From Roseimarinus sediminis (lineage in GTDB: Bacteria; Bacteroidota; Bacteroidia; Bacteroidales; Prolixibacteraceae), in NCBI RefSeq assembly GCF_050433125.1, contig NZ_JBNPXV010000013.1, positions 74,626 to 138,625 on the forward strand: a stretch of 64,000 nucleotides of DNA, in the 5' to 3' direction. Positions 9,147 to 16,857 of the stretch are shown here, piece by piece. The translations under genes were made by a program, and so were the position numbers. Every line of letters begins with the position of its first letter. Position 1 is the first letter of the stretch. The notes under the pieces were generated by a model that saw nothing but the letters and a program-made list of their open reading frames with translations, was not told the DNA's origin and did not search any database.

Positions 9147-9327
9147 ACGCAGAAAAAACGGGAACCATCTGTTTTCATGAAAAAAAAGTAAAGGAAAGCT
9201 GTTATTCCATTATAACAGCAGCAAAATATTCGGGTGAAAAACACACAAACAGCAGCTTATACAAACACAAAAAGGCAAAGAAACAATTTCTTCACCTTAC
9301 CGTGTAATGTTTTAATTCGCTGCCTGA

Positions 9328-9486
9328 TTAGCGCTTGTGACGACCTTCGTCAGAAACAGTTAATTTTTTTCTTCCCTTTGCCCTGCGCGCTTTAATCACC
9401 TTGCGGCCATTTGCAGTCGACATTCTCTCACGGAATCCGTGTTTATTTCTTCTTTTCCTGTTTGAAGGCTGAAATGTCCTTTTCAT
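9328..9486 (-). CDS. rpmH: 50S ribosomal protein L34
   Basis: This 52-residue, strongly basic protein begins MKRTFQPSNRKRRNKHGF and contains RMSTANGRKVIKARRAKGR, the full L34 signature. It is a structural protein of the large ribosomal subunit. The C-terminus is a few residues longer than the classic 44-46 residue form (TVSDEGRHKR), which is common in Bacteroidota. The start is ATG 9486 and the stop is at 9328-9330. It lies alone, with a possible -7 element and a GCAG/CTGC hairpin upstream. Confidence 0.97.
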   Translation of the reverse strand: MKRTFQPSNRKRRNKHGFRERMSTANGRKVIKARRAKGRKKLTVSDEGRHKR

Positions 9487-9504
9487 CTTATGAATTTTTA
9501 ATTT

Positions 9505-9525
9505 GCAGCATTACTGCAAAAATTA
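9505..9525 (-). promoter_or_regulatory. Probable rpmH promoter region with small hairpin
   Basis: On the minus strand TAATTTTTG (9517-9525) is one base longer than the TAnnTTTG consensus. It is followed directly by GCAGTAATGCTGC (9505-9517), an inverted repeat that would lie at the start of the transcript, 19 bases before the rpmH ATG. Confidence 0.3.
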
Positions 9526-9720
9526 TCAAATGTTCTTTTTTGTTTAGCCGGAACAAATTAAAATCTGCATACCAACCATCGTTTTGACGCCTTCATTGTG
9601 ATAGTTAACAACAATGAGACTTAGCAAAAACGGAGTGCAAAAATAATTGTTTTTTCCACTGTTTAAAACTTTTTATCTGAATTTTTAGGAAAAAACCGAA
9701 AACAATGTGAAGCAGCGCTT

Positions 9721-10353
9721 TTAAACAGGAAGATAAATGATCTTCTTCGTTTCAAAAAAAGCTTCCTCGAACAGCTCACTGATGTCAAAAATTTCGATCC
9801 GGTTAGCAAAAGGAAGCAGCTCATCGTCAAAGTCGCCACCTTTGAGGTATAAAATCCCGTTTGGCCATTCGTTGTGCTGTTGTTTCGAGACCAAATGACG
9901 GCTAAAAGCCACAAAACGGGGAAAAGCAGTTACAGCCCTGCTGACCACAAAATCGTATTTCTGCCTGATATTCTCTGCCCTTTGCTGCATGGCTTTCACA
10001 TTTTTGAGTTGCAAGGCTCCGGAAATCTCATTAACAACAGTAATTTTCTTTCCGATTGAATCGACCAGGGTAAACTCTACTTCAGGAAATAAAATGGCAA
10101 GGGGGATTCCCGGAAAACCGCCACCACAACCTACATCGATTATTTTTGTACCCGGCTTAAATTCGATGATTGCAGCAATTGCAAGCGAATGCAATACATG
10201 GCGGGTATACAGTTCGCCAATGTCCTTACGTGATACCACATTGATCTTTGAATTCCACTCGGCATACAGTGCGCCAAGTGCCTCAAATTGTGTGCGCTGC
10301 TCACTGCTTAACTCATCAAAATATTTATTGATAATTTCCACCTTACTAATCAT
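9721..10353 (-). CDS. rsmG: 16S rRNA (guanine-527-N7)-methyltransferase
   Basis: RsmG (GidB) methylates G527 of 16S rRNA using SAM. The 210-residue protein shows the class I methyltransferase motif KIIDVGCGGGFPGIPLAI (about residues 69-86), FTLVDSIGKKI as the acidic end of strand 2, and YDFVVSRAVTAFPRF, which is diagnostic of the family. An N-terminal WNSKINVVSRKD segment is also typical. Its start overlaps the end of the upstream sigma factor gene by 8 bases, so the two are in one operon. Confidence 0.96.
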   Translation of the reverse strand: MISKVEIINKYFDELSSEQRTQFEALGALYAEWNSKINVVSRKDIGELYTRHVLHSLAIAAIIEFKPGTKIIDVGCGGGFPGIPLAILFPEVEFTLVDSIGKKITVVNEISGALQLKNVKAMQQRAENIRQKYDFVVSRAVTAFPRFVAFSRHLVSKQQHNEWPNGILYLKGGDFDDELLPFANRIEIFDISELFEEAFFETKKIIYLPV

Positions 10354-10969
10354 TTACATCGGCTTTCCCGATCAGGTCAAACAAAAGATTGCGTGCTCTG
10401 AATAACTGAACCTTCACCGTACCGAGCGGCAAATCTAATGCTTTTGCAATTTCCTCGTATGAATATTCCTTAAAATATCGCAAATCGATCAGGGTTTGGT
10501 ACTGTGGCTTAAGTTTTCCGATAAAGCCCTGTAGAATCTTTCCTCTTTGTTTCAAGATCATACGTTCTTCAGGATCGGGCACATTCGATTTCAGTTTGTA
10601 TCCATTGCTCTCGGTTTCGCTTTCCTGATGGGAATCGATTGAATAGTGAATGCCTTTTTGCCTGCGCATAAAATCGATGCAATTATTGGTTGCAATGCGA
10701 TATAGCCAGGTACTAAAAGCATATTCGGGCGAATAAACATTCAAATTGGTAAAAGCCTTACCAAAAGCTTCGAGCGTTAGGTCTTCCGCATCGTTTTTAT
10801 TCTTTACAATCTTCAGCAGCATATAATAAATGGCATCCTTGTATTTCAGAAGGAGCCTGGCATAGGCTTTTTCATCACCAGCAAGCGCTTGCTGAACCCA
10901 CTGCTGATCGTCGCGTGCCTTTTTTGACCTACCGCCACCATCCTCTTTTATCCTGTCGTTTGTTTTCAA
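10346..10969 (-). CDS. ECF-type RNA polymerase sigma factor
   Basis: The 207-residue protein has sigma-70 region 2 (ALAGDEKAYARLLLKYKD through NDAEDLTLEAFGKAF and STWLYRIATNNCIDFMRRQK, about residues 29-104) and region 4.2 (LKPQYQTLIDLRYFKEYSYEEIA plus LPLGTVKVQLFRAR, about residues 153-197). No anti-sigma factor lies beside it. This arrangement is that of a stand-alone Bacteroidota sigma factor of the widespread RpoE-like type. The best start is the TTG at 10969, because no in-frame ATG occurs before region 2. Relatives usually begin nearer residue 20, so the true start may be slightly later. It overlaps rsmG downstream by 8 bases. Confidence 0.92.
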   Translation of the reverse strand: MKTNDRIKEDGGGRSKKARDDQQWVQQALAGDEKAYARLLLKYKDAIYYMLLKIVKNKNDAEDLTLEAFGKAFTNLNVYSPEYAFSTWLYRIATNNCIDFMRRQKGIHYSIDSHQESETESNGYKLKSNVPDPEERMILKQRGKILQGFIGKLKPQYQTLIDLRYFKEYSYEEIAKALDLPLGTVKVQLFRARNLLFDLIGKADVND

Positions 10970-11119
10970 TTGTTTCCCGGCATTTTATCCTAGTTAACAA
11001 ACTATCTTCCTACTCTGTTTAAAATATGATTTAAAGCATGTGCCGCATGCTTGGTGCTTATTTTTCTGATCTACATTCACCGTTTTTAATAATGATGACC
11101 GCCACAAGGTAATTATTTA

Positions 11120-11127
11120 TAATTTTG
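11120..11127 (+). promoter_or_regulatory. -7 promoter element for tgt
   Basis: TAATTTTG matches TAnnTTTG exactly and lies 18 bases before ATG 11145. Because transcription should begin near 11133, the upstream in-frame GTG at 11127 cannot be the start codon. Confidence 0.5.
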
Positions 11128-11144
11128 TGCGTTTAAAACTTAGC

Positions 11145-12275
11145 ATGGATTTTACAGTTGAATATAAGGATATACGGACGAAAGCCCGTGCAGGCACCTT
11201 GCAAACACCACACGGAGCCATTGAAACGCCAATTTTTATGCCGGTTGGTACGGCCGGATCGGTAAAGGGAGTTCACATCAAAGAGCTGGAAGACGACATC
11301 AAGGCGCAAATCATTTTGGGCAATACCTATCATTTGTACCTAAGGCCGGGCATGGATATTATGGAAGCAGCCGGAGGACTGCATCGTTTTAACGGATGGA
11401 ACAAACCCATCCTCACCGACAGTGGCGGTTTTCAGGTTTTTTCACTGGGCGACATTCGCAAGCTCACGGAAGAGGGCGTACGTTTTCAGTCACACATCGA
11501 CGGTTCGTATCACCTGTTCAGCCCCGAAAACTCGATCAACATTCAGCGTTCGATCGGGGCCGACATCATCATGGCTTTTGATGAATGCACGCCGGGAGAT
11601 GCACCCTATGACTACGCCAAAAAATCGCTTGAACTCACCCAGCGCTGGCTCGATCGTTGCATGCTTCAGATGGACAAGACCCAAGCGCTGTACGGCCACG
11701 AGCAATCGCTGTTTCCCATTGTGCAGGGCTGTGTTTATCCCGATTTACGCAGAAAGGCTTCCGAACAGATAAAAAGCTACCAAGCCGACGGATATGCCAT
11801 TGGCGGCCTGGCAGTTGGAGAAGAAGAACAGGTTATGTACTCAATGATTGAGGTGGTTAACGACATTCTGCCCGAAGACAAACCCCGTTACCTGATGGGT
11901 GTGGGAACGCCAATAAATATACTGGAAGCCATTGAACGGGGTGTCGACATGTTCGACTGTGTAATGCCAACCCGCAATGGACGCAACGGCATGCTCTTTA
12001 CCCGTAAGGGAATTATTAATATTCGGAATAAAAAATGGGCCGGCGATTTTACACCGGTCGATCCCGATGGCACCTCCTATGTCGATCAACAGTATAGCAG
12101 GGCTTACCTGCGCCACCTGATCATTTCGAAGGAAATGCTGGGGGCACAAATTGCCAGCATACATAATCTGGCCTTTTATTTGTGGCTGACCAACGAGGCC
12201 AGGAGACAAATAAAGGCTGATAATTTCAAGAACTGGAAGGATACCATGATGCAACAACTGTCGGTAAGGCTATAA
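11145..12275 (+). CDS. tgt: Queuine/preQ1 tRNA-ribosyltransferase (TGT)
   Basis: TGT swaps guanine-34 of GUN-anticodon tRNAs for preQ1 in queuosine synthesis. The barrel begins with TPIFMPVGTAGSVKGV and has LTDSGGFQVFSLG with the proton-acceptor Asp, FDECTPGDAPY, and the nucleophile region GVDMFDCVMPTRNGRNG. The segment that normally holds CxCxxC of the zinc site reads DPDGTSYVDQQYSRAYLRHL, so all three zinc cysteines are replaced by Gly, Ser and Asp, while the fourth ligand His (IHNL) remains. The catalytic part is intact, so activity is likely. ATG 11145 (MDFTVEYKD) is chosen over GTG 11127 because of the promoter, giving 376 residues. lptF/lptG follows after 10 bases. Confidence 0.95.
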   Translation: MDFTVEYKDIRTKARAGTLQTPHGAIETPIFMPVGTAGSVKGVHIKELEDDIKAQIILGNTYHLYLRPGMDIMEAAGGLHRFNGWNKPILTDSGGFQVFSLGDIRKLTEEGVRFQSHIDGSYHLFSPENSINIQRSIGADIIMAFDECTPGDAPYDYAKKSLELTQRWLDRCMLQMDKTQALYGHEQSLFPIVQGCVYPDLRRKASEQIKSYQADGYAIGGLAVGEEEQVMYSMIEVVNDILPEDKPRYLMGVGTPINILEAIERGVDMFDCVMPTRNGRNGMLFTRKGIINIRNKKWAGDFTPVDPDGTSYVDQQYSRAYLRHLIISKEMLGAQIASIHNLAFYLWLTNEARRQIKADNFKNWKDTMMQQLSVRL

Positions 12276-12285
12276 GTAAAAAAAT

Positions 12286-13380
12286 ATGAAGCGATTTCGT
12301 CTGTTCAAAAAACTCGATCTGTACATCATCAGTAAATTTCTTGGCACCTTTTTCTATGCCATTGCCCTGATAATAGGTATCAGCATCGTTTTCGACATCA
12401 GTGAAAACATCGACGAGTTCATTGAAAATGAAGCACCGCTTCGTGCCATTGTTTTCGATTACTACTTTAATTTTATTCCCTATTTCGCCAATCTTTTCAG
12501 TGGCTTGTTCACCTTCATTGCGGTGATATTTTTCACTTCGAAGATGGCTTTTAACTCCGAAATCATTGCCATTTTAAGCAGCGGGGTGAGTTTCTGGCGC
12601 TTTGTCAGGCCCTACCTCATTTCGGCCGGCTTTATTGCCTTGTTCTCGTATACGCTCGGGAATTTTGTAATACCATCGGCCAACGAAAAAATGACCAACT
12701 TCAAATACGACTATGTAAAAGGAAAAACAATCAACCGCGACCGGGATATCCACCGACAAATTGAACCCAACATATACATATACATGGAGCGTTACGATGC
12801 CAACAATGATTATGGCCGTAAATTCTCAATTGAAAAATTTGAAGATGACCGGTTGGTTTCGAAACTAACTTCCGATTTTATACGTTGGGACCGTGATAAA
12901 AAAATCTGGACCATCACCAACTACAGCATCAGGGAAATTAATGGTTATGAAGAACGCATTACTTCAGGATCGAAAATTGACACCACTCTGGCCATGACAC
13001 CCGAAGAGTTTAAAACACGCAAAGACGACACCGAAACCATGAACCTCTTTGAGTTGCTCGAGTTCATCGAATTGCAAAAACTTAGAGGCGTCGATGCCAT
13101 CGAACAATATGAAATAGAACGACATCGACGTTCAGCAGGTCCTTTTTCCGCCTTTATTCTGAGTATTATTGGTGTCGCCCTGGCCTCGCGTAAAATACGG
13201 GGCGGACTGGGGCTGCACCTGGGAATCGGCCTGGCACTTGCTTTCACCTACATCATGTTTCAGCAAATTACCAAAATTTTTGCACTTAGCGGAGCCATTA
13301 GCCCCTTATTATCCATGTGGCTGCCCAATATCATTTTTGGAATAGTGGCCTTTTTTCTCTATCGCTGGGCTTCCCGTTAA
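12286..13380 (+). CDS. LptF/LptG-family permease of lipopolysaccharide export
   Basis: The 364-residue protein belongs to the YjgP/YjgQ family, the inner-membrane permease subunits that extract lipopolysaccharide with the LptB ATPase. It opens with LDLYIISKFLGTFFYAIALIIGISIVFD (first membrane segment). Two more N-terminal helices follow (LFSGLFTFIAVIFFTS; LISAGFIALFSYTLGNFVIPSANE). A periplasmic domain spans roughly residues 120-265, and three C-terminal helices begin at GPFSAFILSIIGVALASRK. LptF and LptG cannot be told apart by eye. It follows tgt by 10 bases and is probably cotranscribed with it. Confidence 0.93.
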   Translation: MKRFRLFKKLDLYIISKFLGTFFYAIALIIGISIVFDISENIDEFIENEAPLRAIVFDYYFNFIPYFANLFSGLFTFIAVIFFTSKMAFNSEIIAILSSGVSFWRFVRPYLISAGFIALFSYTLGNFVIPSANEKMTNFKYDYVKGKTINRDRDIHRQIEPNIYIYMERYDANNDYGRKFSIEKFEDDRLVSKLTSDFIRWDRDKKIWTITNYSIREINGYEERITSGSKIDTTLAMTPEEFKTRKDDTETMNLFELLEFIELQKLRGVDAIEQYEIERHRRSAGPFSAFILSIIGVALASRKIRGGLGLHLGIGLALAFTYIMFQQITKIFALSGAISPLLSMWLPNIIFGIVAFFLYRWASR

Positions 13381-13483
13381 AAAAACATGTTTTACAACAC
13401 ATTAAGCTATCCACCTATCCTACTGTAACTTAGCCCACAAAACACCAATTAATAGTTAACATTTCGGGCGAAAAGCAGTTGAA

Positions 13484-13516
13484 TTTGGTGCATACGCATG
13501 AAAGTTTATAATTTTG
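13484..13516 (+). promoter_or_regulatory. Promoter for the carboxyltransferase operon
   Basis: TTTG at 13484-13487 and TAATTTTG at 13509-13516 are 21 bases apart, close to the Bacteroidota -33/-7 arrangement. The predicted leader before ATG 13588 is about 65 bases. A second -7-like TAACTTAGC occurs at 13426-13434. Confidence 0.5.
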
Positions 13517-13587
13517 ACCCTGCAAATTATACCTGATCCGAACGGATTTCTTTACGATTTTTAAAAGGTTACACTAATCTTATTCTT

Positions 13588-15132
13588 ATGTCATTAAAAA
13601 GAAACATTCAGGAACTTCGTAAAAGAAAGATTGAGGTTCAGAAAGGTGGAGGTGACAAGGCCATTGAAAAGCAGGCAGCCATGGGGAAACTCACTGCCCG
13701 CGAGCGCATCCTTGCCATCCTCGACAAAGACTCTTTCCATGAATACGACTTGTTCGCCGAACACCTTGCCCGTGATTTCGACATGGACAAAAAGATATTG
13801 CATGGCGACGGGGTGATTACCGGAACCGGAACCATTCATGGCTCACCGGTTTGTATCTATGCCCAGGACTTTACTGTAGCCGGTGGTTCACTGGGACTGA
13901 TGCATGCCCGTAAGATCACCAAAATCATGGATCACTCACTTAAAATGCGTGTTCCCCTGATTGGCATCAACGACTCGGGAGGTGCCCGTATCCAGGAAGG
14001 TGTTAACTCGCTGGCCGGATATGGCGAAATTTTCTTCCGCAATACACTTGCATCGGGTGTTATTCCGCAGCTTTCAGTTATTCTGGGGCCCTGTGCAGGA
14101 GGTGCTGTTTACTCTCCTGCATTAACCGATTTTGTTTTTGTGGTCGAAAACATTTCAAAAATGTTCATCACCGGCCCCAGTGTTATCAAAACAGTGCTGG
14201 GTGAAGAAATTTCGATGGAAGAGCTTGGAGGAGCCCGTGTTCATTGCGAAATTGCCGGAAATGCCCATTTTTATGCCAAAACCGAGGTTGAATGTTTTGA
14301 GCAGATCAAAAAACTGATTGAGCTCATTCCACGAAACAATACCGATAAAGCACCCATTGTGGCACCCAGGGAACCACTGAAGAAGTACAAGATTGAAAAA
14401 ATTGTACCCGAGAATCCTAAATTACCTTACGACATCAAGGATGTTATCAGGTCGATTTCGGATGGATCGGAATTCTTCGAAGTGATGGAGTTATATGCTC
14501 CCAACATTGTAATCGGGTTTGCACGAATGAACGGACGTACCTGCGGTTTTGTTGCCAACCAGCCCAAAGTGCTGGCAGGTGTGCTCGACTGCGACAGCTC
14601 GGATAAGGCTGCACGTTTTATCCGCTACTGCGATTCCTTTAACATTCCGATTATTACCCTCGAGGACATGCCAGGCTACCTGCCCGGTGTTGATCAGGAA
14701 CACATGGGAGTTATCCGTCACGGCGCAAAAATTCTTTATGCCTACAGTGAAGCAACGGTTCCCAAAATTACAGTGATTATTCGCAAAGCCTATGGAGGTG
14801 GATACATTGCAATGAACTCGCGTCACCTGCGTGCCGACTTTGTTTTTGCATGGCCAACAGCCGAAATTGCAGTGATGGGTCCCGAAGGTGCAGCCAATAT
14901 TGTATTCCGGAAAGAGATCTCCGAAGCCGAAGATCCCGAAGCAATGCGCTTACAAAAAATTGAGGAATACAAGGAAAAATTTGCCAACCCCTTTGTGGCA
15001 GCTGCGAAAGGCTATGTCGATGAGGTAATTGAACCCGATCAGACCCGCTCCATGCTGCTTCACGCCTTGAGTGTTTCTGAAAACAAATCGGTTTCGATGC
15101 CACGCAAGAAACATGGTATTCCACCCTTTTAA
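13588..15132 (+). CDS. Acyl-CoA carboxyltransferase subunit (propionyl-CoA/methylmalonyl-CoA type)
   Basis: The 514-residue protein is the carboxyltransferase component that moves carboxyl groups between biotin and an acyl-CoA. The N-terminal half has GKLTARERILAILD, QDFTVAGGSLGLMHARKI and INDSGGARIQEGVNSLAGYG. The second crotonase-like half has TLEDMPGYLPGVDQE and KAYGGGYIAMNSRHLRADF. The CoA-site GPCAGGAVYSPA is also present. Together with the biotin carrier 11 bases downstream it forms a two-gene unit. In Bacteroidota this protein works in propionate/succinate interconversion or propionyl-CoA carboxylation. No biotin carboxylase and no sodium-pump membrane subunit are encoded beside it. 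Confidence 0.95.
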   Translation: MSLKRNIQELRKRKIEVQKGGGDKAIEKQAAMGKLTARERILAILDKDSFHEYDLFAEHLARDFDMDKKILHGDGVITGTGTIHGSPVCIYAQDFTVAGGSLGLMHARKITKIMDHSLKMRVPLIGINDSGGARIQEGVNSLAGYGEIFFRNTLASGVIPQLSVILGPCAGGAVYSPALTDFVFVVENISKMFITGPSVIKTVLGEEISMEELGGARVHCEIAGNAHFYAKTEVECFEQIKKLIELIPRNNTDKAPIVAPREPLKKYKIEKIVPENPKLPYDIKDVIRSISDGSEFFEVMELYAPNIVIGFARMNGRTCGFVANQPKVLAGVLDCDSSDKAARFIRYCDSFNIPIITLEDMPGYLPGVDQEHMGVIRHGAKILYAYSEATVPKITVIIRKAYGGGYIAMNSRHLRADFVFAWPTAEIAVMGPEGAANIVFRKEISEAEDPEAMRLQKIEEYKEKFANPFVAAAKGYVDEVIEPDQTRSMLLHALSVSENKSVSMPRKKHGIPPF

Positions 15133-15143
15133 ACCACTTAAAT

Positions 15144-15476
15144 ATGGAAAATATCAAAGAAGAAGAATACGGAGAATATTCTACATTTTCGATCAGCAGT
15201 GGTTTGTACCGTACCGAGCTGACAGAAAAATTCAAAAAACGTCTCAAATGGCAGGCACCCGATCCCAAAAAGATCATTGCCATCATTCCCGGAACAATTC
15301 TCGATGTTTTTGTCAAACCAGGCCAACAGGTTGCAAAAGGAGAAGTTTTGCTCCTACTCGAAGCCATGAAGATGCAAAACCAGATTACCATGCCTTTCGA
15401 TGGAAAAATCAAAAAGGTGAACGTCAAGGCCGACGAAGTAATCAAGAAACTGCATTTAATGATCGAAATTGCATAA
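15144..15476 (+). CDS. Biotin carboxyl carrier protein
   Basis: The 110-residue protein ends in a biotinyl domain: IPGTILDVFVKPGQQVAKGE, then LEAMKMQNQITMPFDG with the biotinylated Lys in EAMKM at about residue 76. The first 45 residues are acidic, then basic, and lack the Pro/Ala-rich linker common in BCCPs. It should carry carboxybiotin to the carboxyltransferase encoded just upstream. A strong terminator follows at once, so the operon has only these two genes. Confidence 0.94.
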   Translation: MENIKEEEYGEYSTFSISSGLYRTELTEKFKKRLKWQAPDPKKIIAIIPGTILDVFVKPGQQVAKGEVLLLLEAMKMQNQITMPFDGKIKKVNVKADEVIKKLHLMIEIA

Positions 15477-15482
15477 AATCAG

Positions 15483-15510
15483 AAAAGGTGGCCCGAAGGT
15501 CACCTTTTTT
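15483..15510 (+). terminator. Rho-independent terminator
   Basis: An 11-bp stem (15483-15493 with 15498-15508, including one G-T pair) and a CGAA tetraloop run into a T tract. It ends the biotin carrier operon and lies next to the end of convergent ispE. Confidence 0.9.
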
Positions 15511-15512
15511 TA

Positions 15513-16325
15513 TTATTTAATTGGCTGATGCCAAACCGTACAATTTTCGAAATGCTTTGCAACATTATGCTCCAGCGAAGAAAACAAAGCATAAACGGCT
15601 GCCCCGCTTCCCGACATGGATGCATAAACAGCTCCCATGCTGTACATCTTTTTTTTAACGGCTGCTATTTCGGGATGAACATCAAAAACACTTTTTTCAA
15701 ACTTGTTATCAACAATTGACTTCCATTGGGCAACTGGCTGCATAATTCGCTTCCTTAACGACTGTCCGGGTACTTCACGGTGTACATTGCGGTAAGCGTC
15801 GGCTGTTGAAACATGCACTGCCGGCTTTACCACCAACAGGTGCCATCCCTTTAAATCGAGCGTCAGCTTAGTTAACATCTCACCTCTTCCCTCGGCAAGA
15901 ACAGGCTCGTTGATGATGAAAAACGGACAGTCGCTTCCAAGCTGTGCTGCCATATCGAGCAGCTGATTCTGATCTATTTGCAAATCGAACAGCTGATTCA
16001 AGCCCATGAGTACATGAGCAGCATCGGACGAGCCGCCCCCAAGGCCGGCACCCGAAGGAATCTGCTTATGCAGATGCATTGCAACGGGAGGCAGTGAATA
16101 ACGCTCATGCATCAGGCGGTAGGCCTTCACGGCAATGTTCTCCGATGCTGAGACTCCGGTAAGCATTCCGCTCTCACTAAATGAGAATTTGCGTGAAGGA
16201 ATTATTTCCAGCAGATCGCACCAGTTCAAGGGATAAAAAATGGTTTCGATGTCGTGAAACCCATCAGGACGCATTCTTAAAACTTCGAGCCCGATGTTAA
16301 TTTTTGCATTGGGATATAAAATCAT
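15513..16325 (-). CDS. ispE: 4-diphosphocytidyl-2-C-methyl-D-erythritol kinase
   Basis: IspE phosphorylates CDP-methylerythritol in the non-mevalonate isoprenoid pathway. The N-terminus MILYPNAKINIGLEVLRMRPDGFHDIETIFYPL holds the substrate-binding residues. IPSGAGLGGGSSDAAHVL is the GHMP-kinase ATP loop, and SGSGAAVYALF is motif 3. The frame is open upstream to 16403, but ATG 16325 is the start that fits the family, giving 270 residues. Convergent with the biotin carrier operon. Confidence 0.95.
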   Translation of the reverse strand: MILYPNAKINIGLEVLRMRPDGFHDIETIFYPLNWCDLLEIIPSRKFSFSESGMLTGVSASENIAVKAYRLMHERYSLPPVAMHLHKQIPSGAGLGGGSSDAAHVLMGLNQLFDLQIDQNQLLDMAAQLGSDCPFFIINEPVLAEGRGEMLTKLTLDLKGWHLLVVKPAVHVSTADAYRNVHREVPGQSLRKRIMQPVAQWKSIVDNKFEKSVFDVHPEIAAVKKKMYSMGAVYASMSGSGAAVYALFSSLEHNVAKHFENCTVWHQPIK

Positions 16326-16469
16326 GAAAGTAATTTTACCTGCTTGCTGCGAAGGTAAAAATTTGTAGGAATAAGCACACTCTTTTGGACTAACAGCACA
16401 CAAAAAAAACAGTCCCCAAAAAGGAACTGCTTCAATATGCTATAAAATAAAATTGTTGAAACCCTTTGA

Positions 16470-16562
16470 TTATTGAACACGATCGCTTTTTCGCGACTCA
16501 CTGAGGAATGCTATGCCTACTGCCATTAAGAAAATACCGAATGCAATTAATAAATATAACAT
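16470..16562 (-). CDS. Candidate 30-residue single-helix membrane peptide
   Basis: ATG 16562 opens a 30-codon frame whose first 20 residues (LYLLIAFGIFLMAVGIAFL) form a membrane helix. The short charged tail SESRKSDRVQ follows. A perfect TAnnTTTG element (16588-16595) sits 26 bases upstream of the ATG, implying a leader of about 20 bases, which supports expression. The frame lies between ispE and homoserine dehydrogenase, in a region with no other candidate gene. I do not recognise a family. Small single-helix peptides often bind and tune larger membrane proteins, but nothing here shows a partner. Confidence 0.5.
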   Translation of the reverse strand: MLYLLIAFGIFLMAVGIAFLSESRKSDRVQ

Positions 16563-16587
16563 AGTTTTAAGTGTTTAGTAACCTCTA

Positions 16588-16595
16588 CAAAAGTA
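16588..16595 (-). promoter_or_regulatory. -7 promoter element for the 30-residue peptide
   Basis: The minus strand reads TACTTTTG, an exact TAnnTTTG match, with an AT-rich flank. No convincing -33 TTG lies at the usual distance. The rest of 16596-16857 holds no gene that I can support. Confidence 0.45.
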
Positions 16596-16857
16596 TAATA
16601 GTTATTCAACCACCTGCTATTCATGGGTTTCATTTTTATGAACGACCACTTTTTCATGATTAACGACTTGTTTTTTTATTTGAACGAAACTCGCACAACA
16701 ACAATTAACATAAAAAGCTGTTTCCATTTCGATTTTCAGCTTCAATGCAAACAAAGCCCGAAACTAATATTCTCGAAGTTTCAGAACGCATTTGACTAAT
16801 ATTTATCAGTCAAAGTTCAATTTTTGCTATATTTCGCCACAAATTGAGAAAAAAAGC

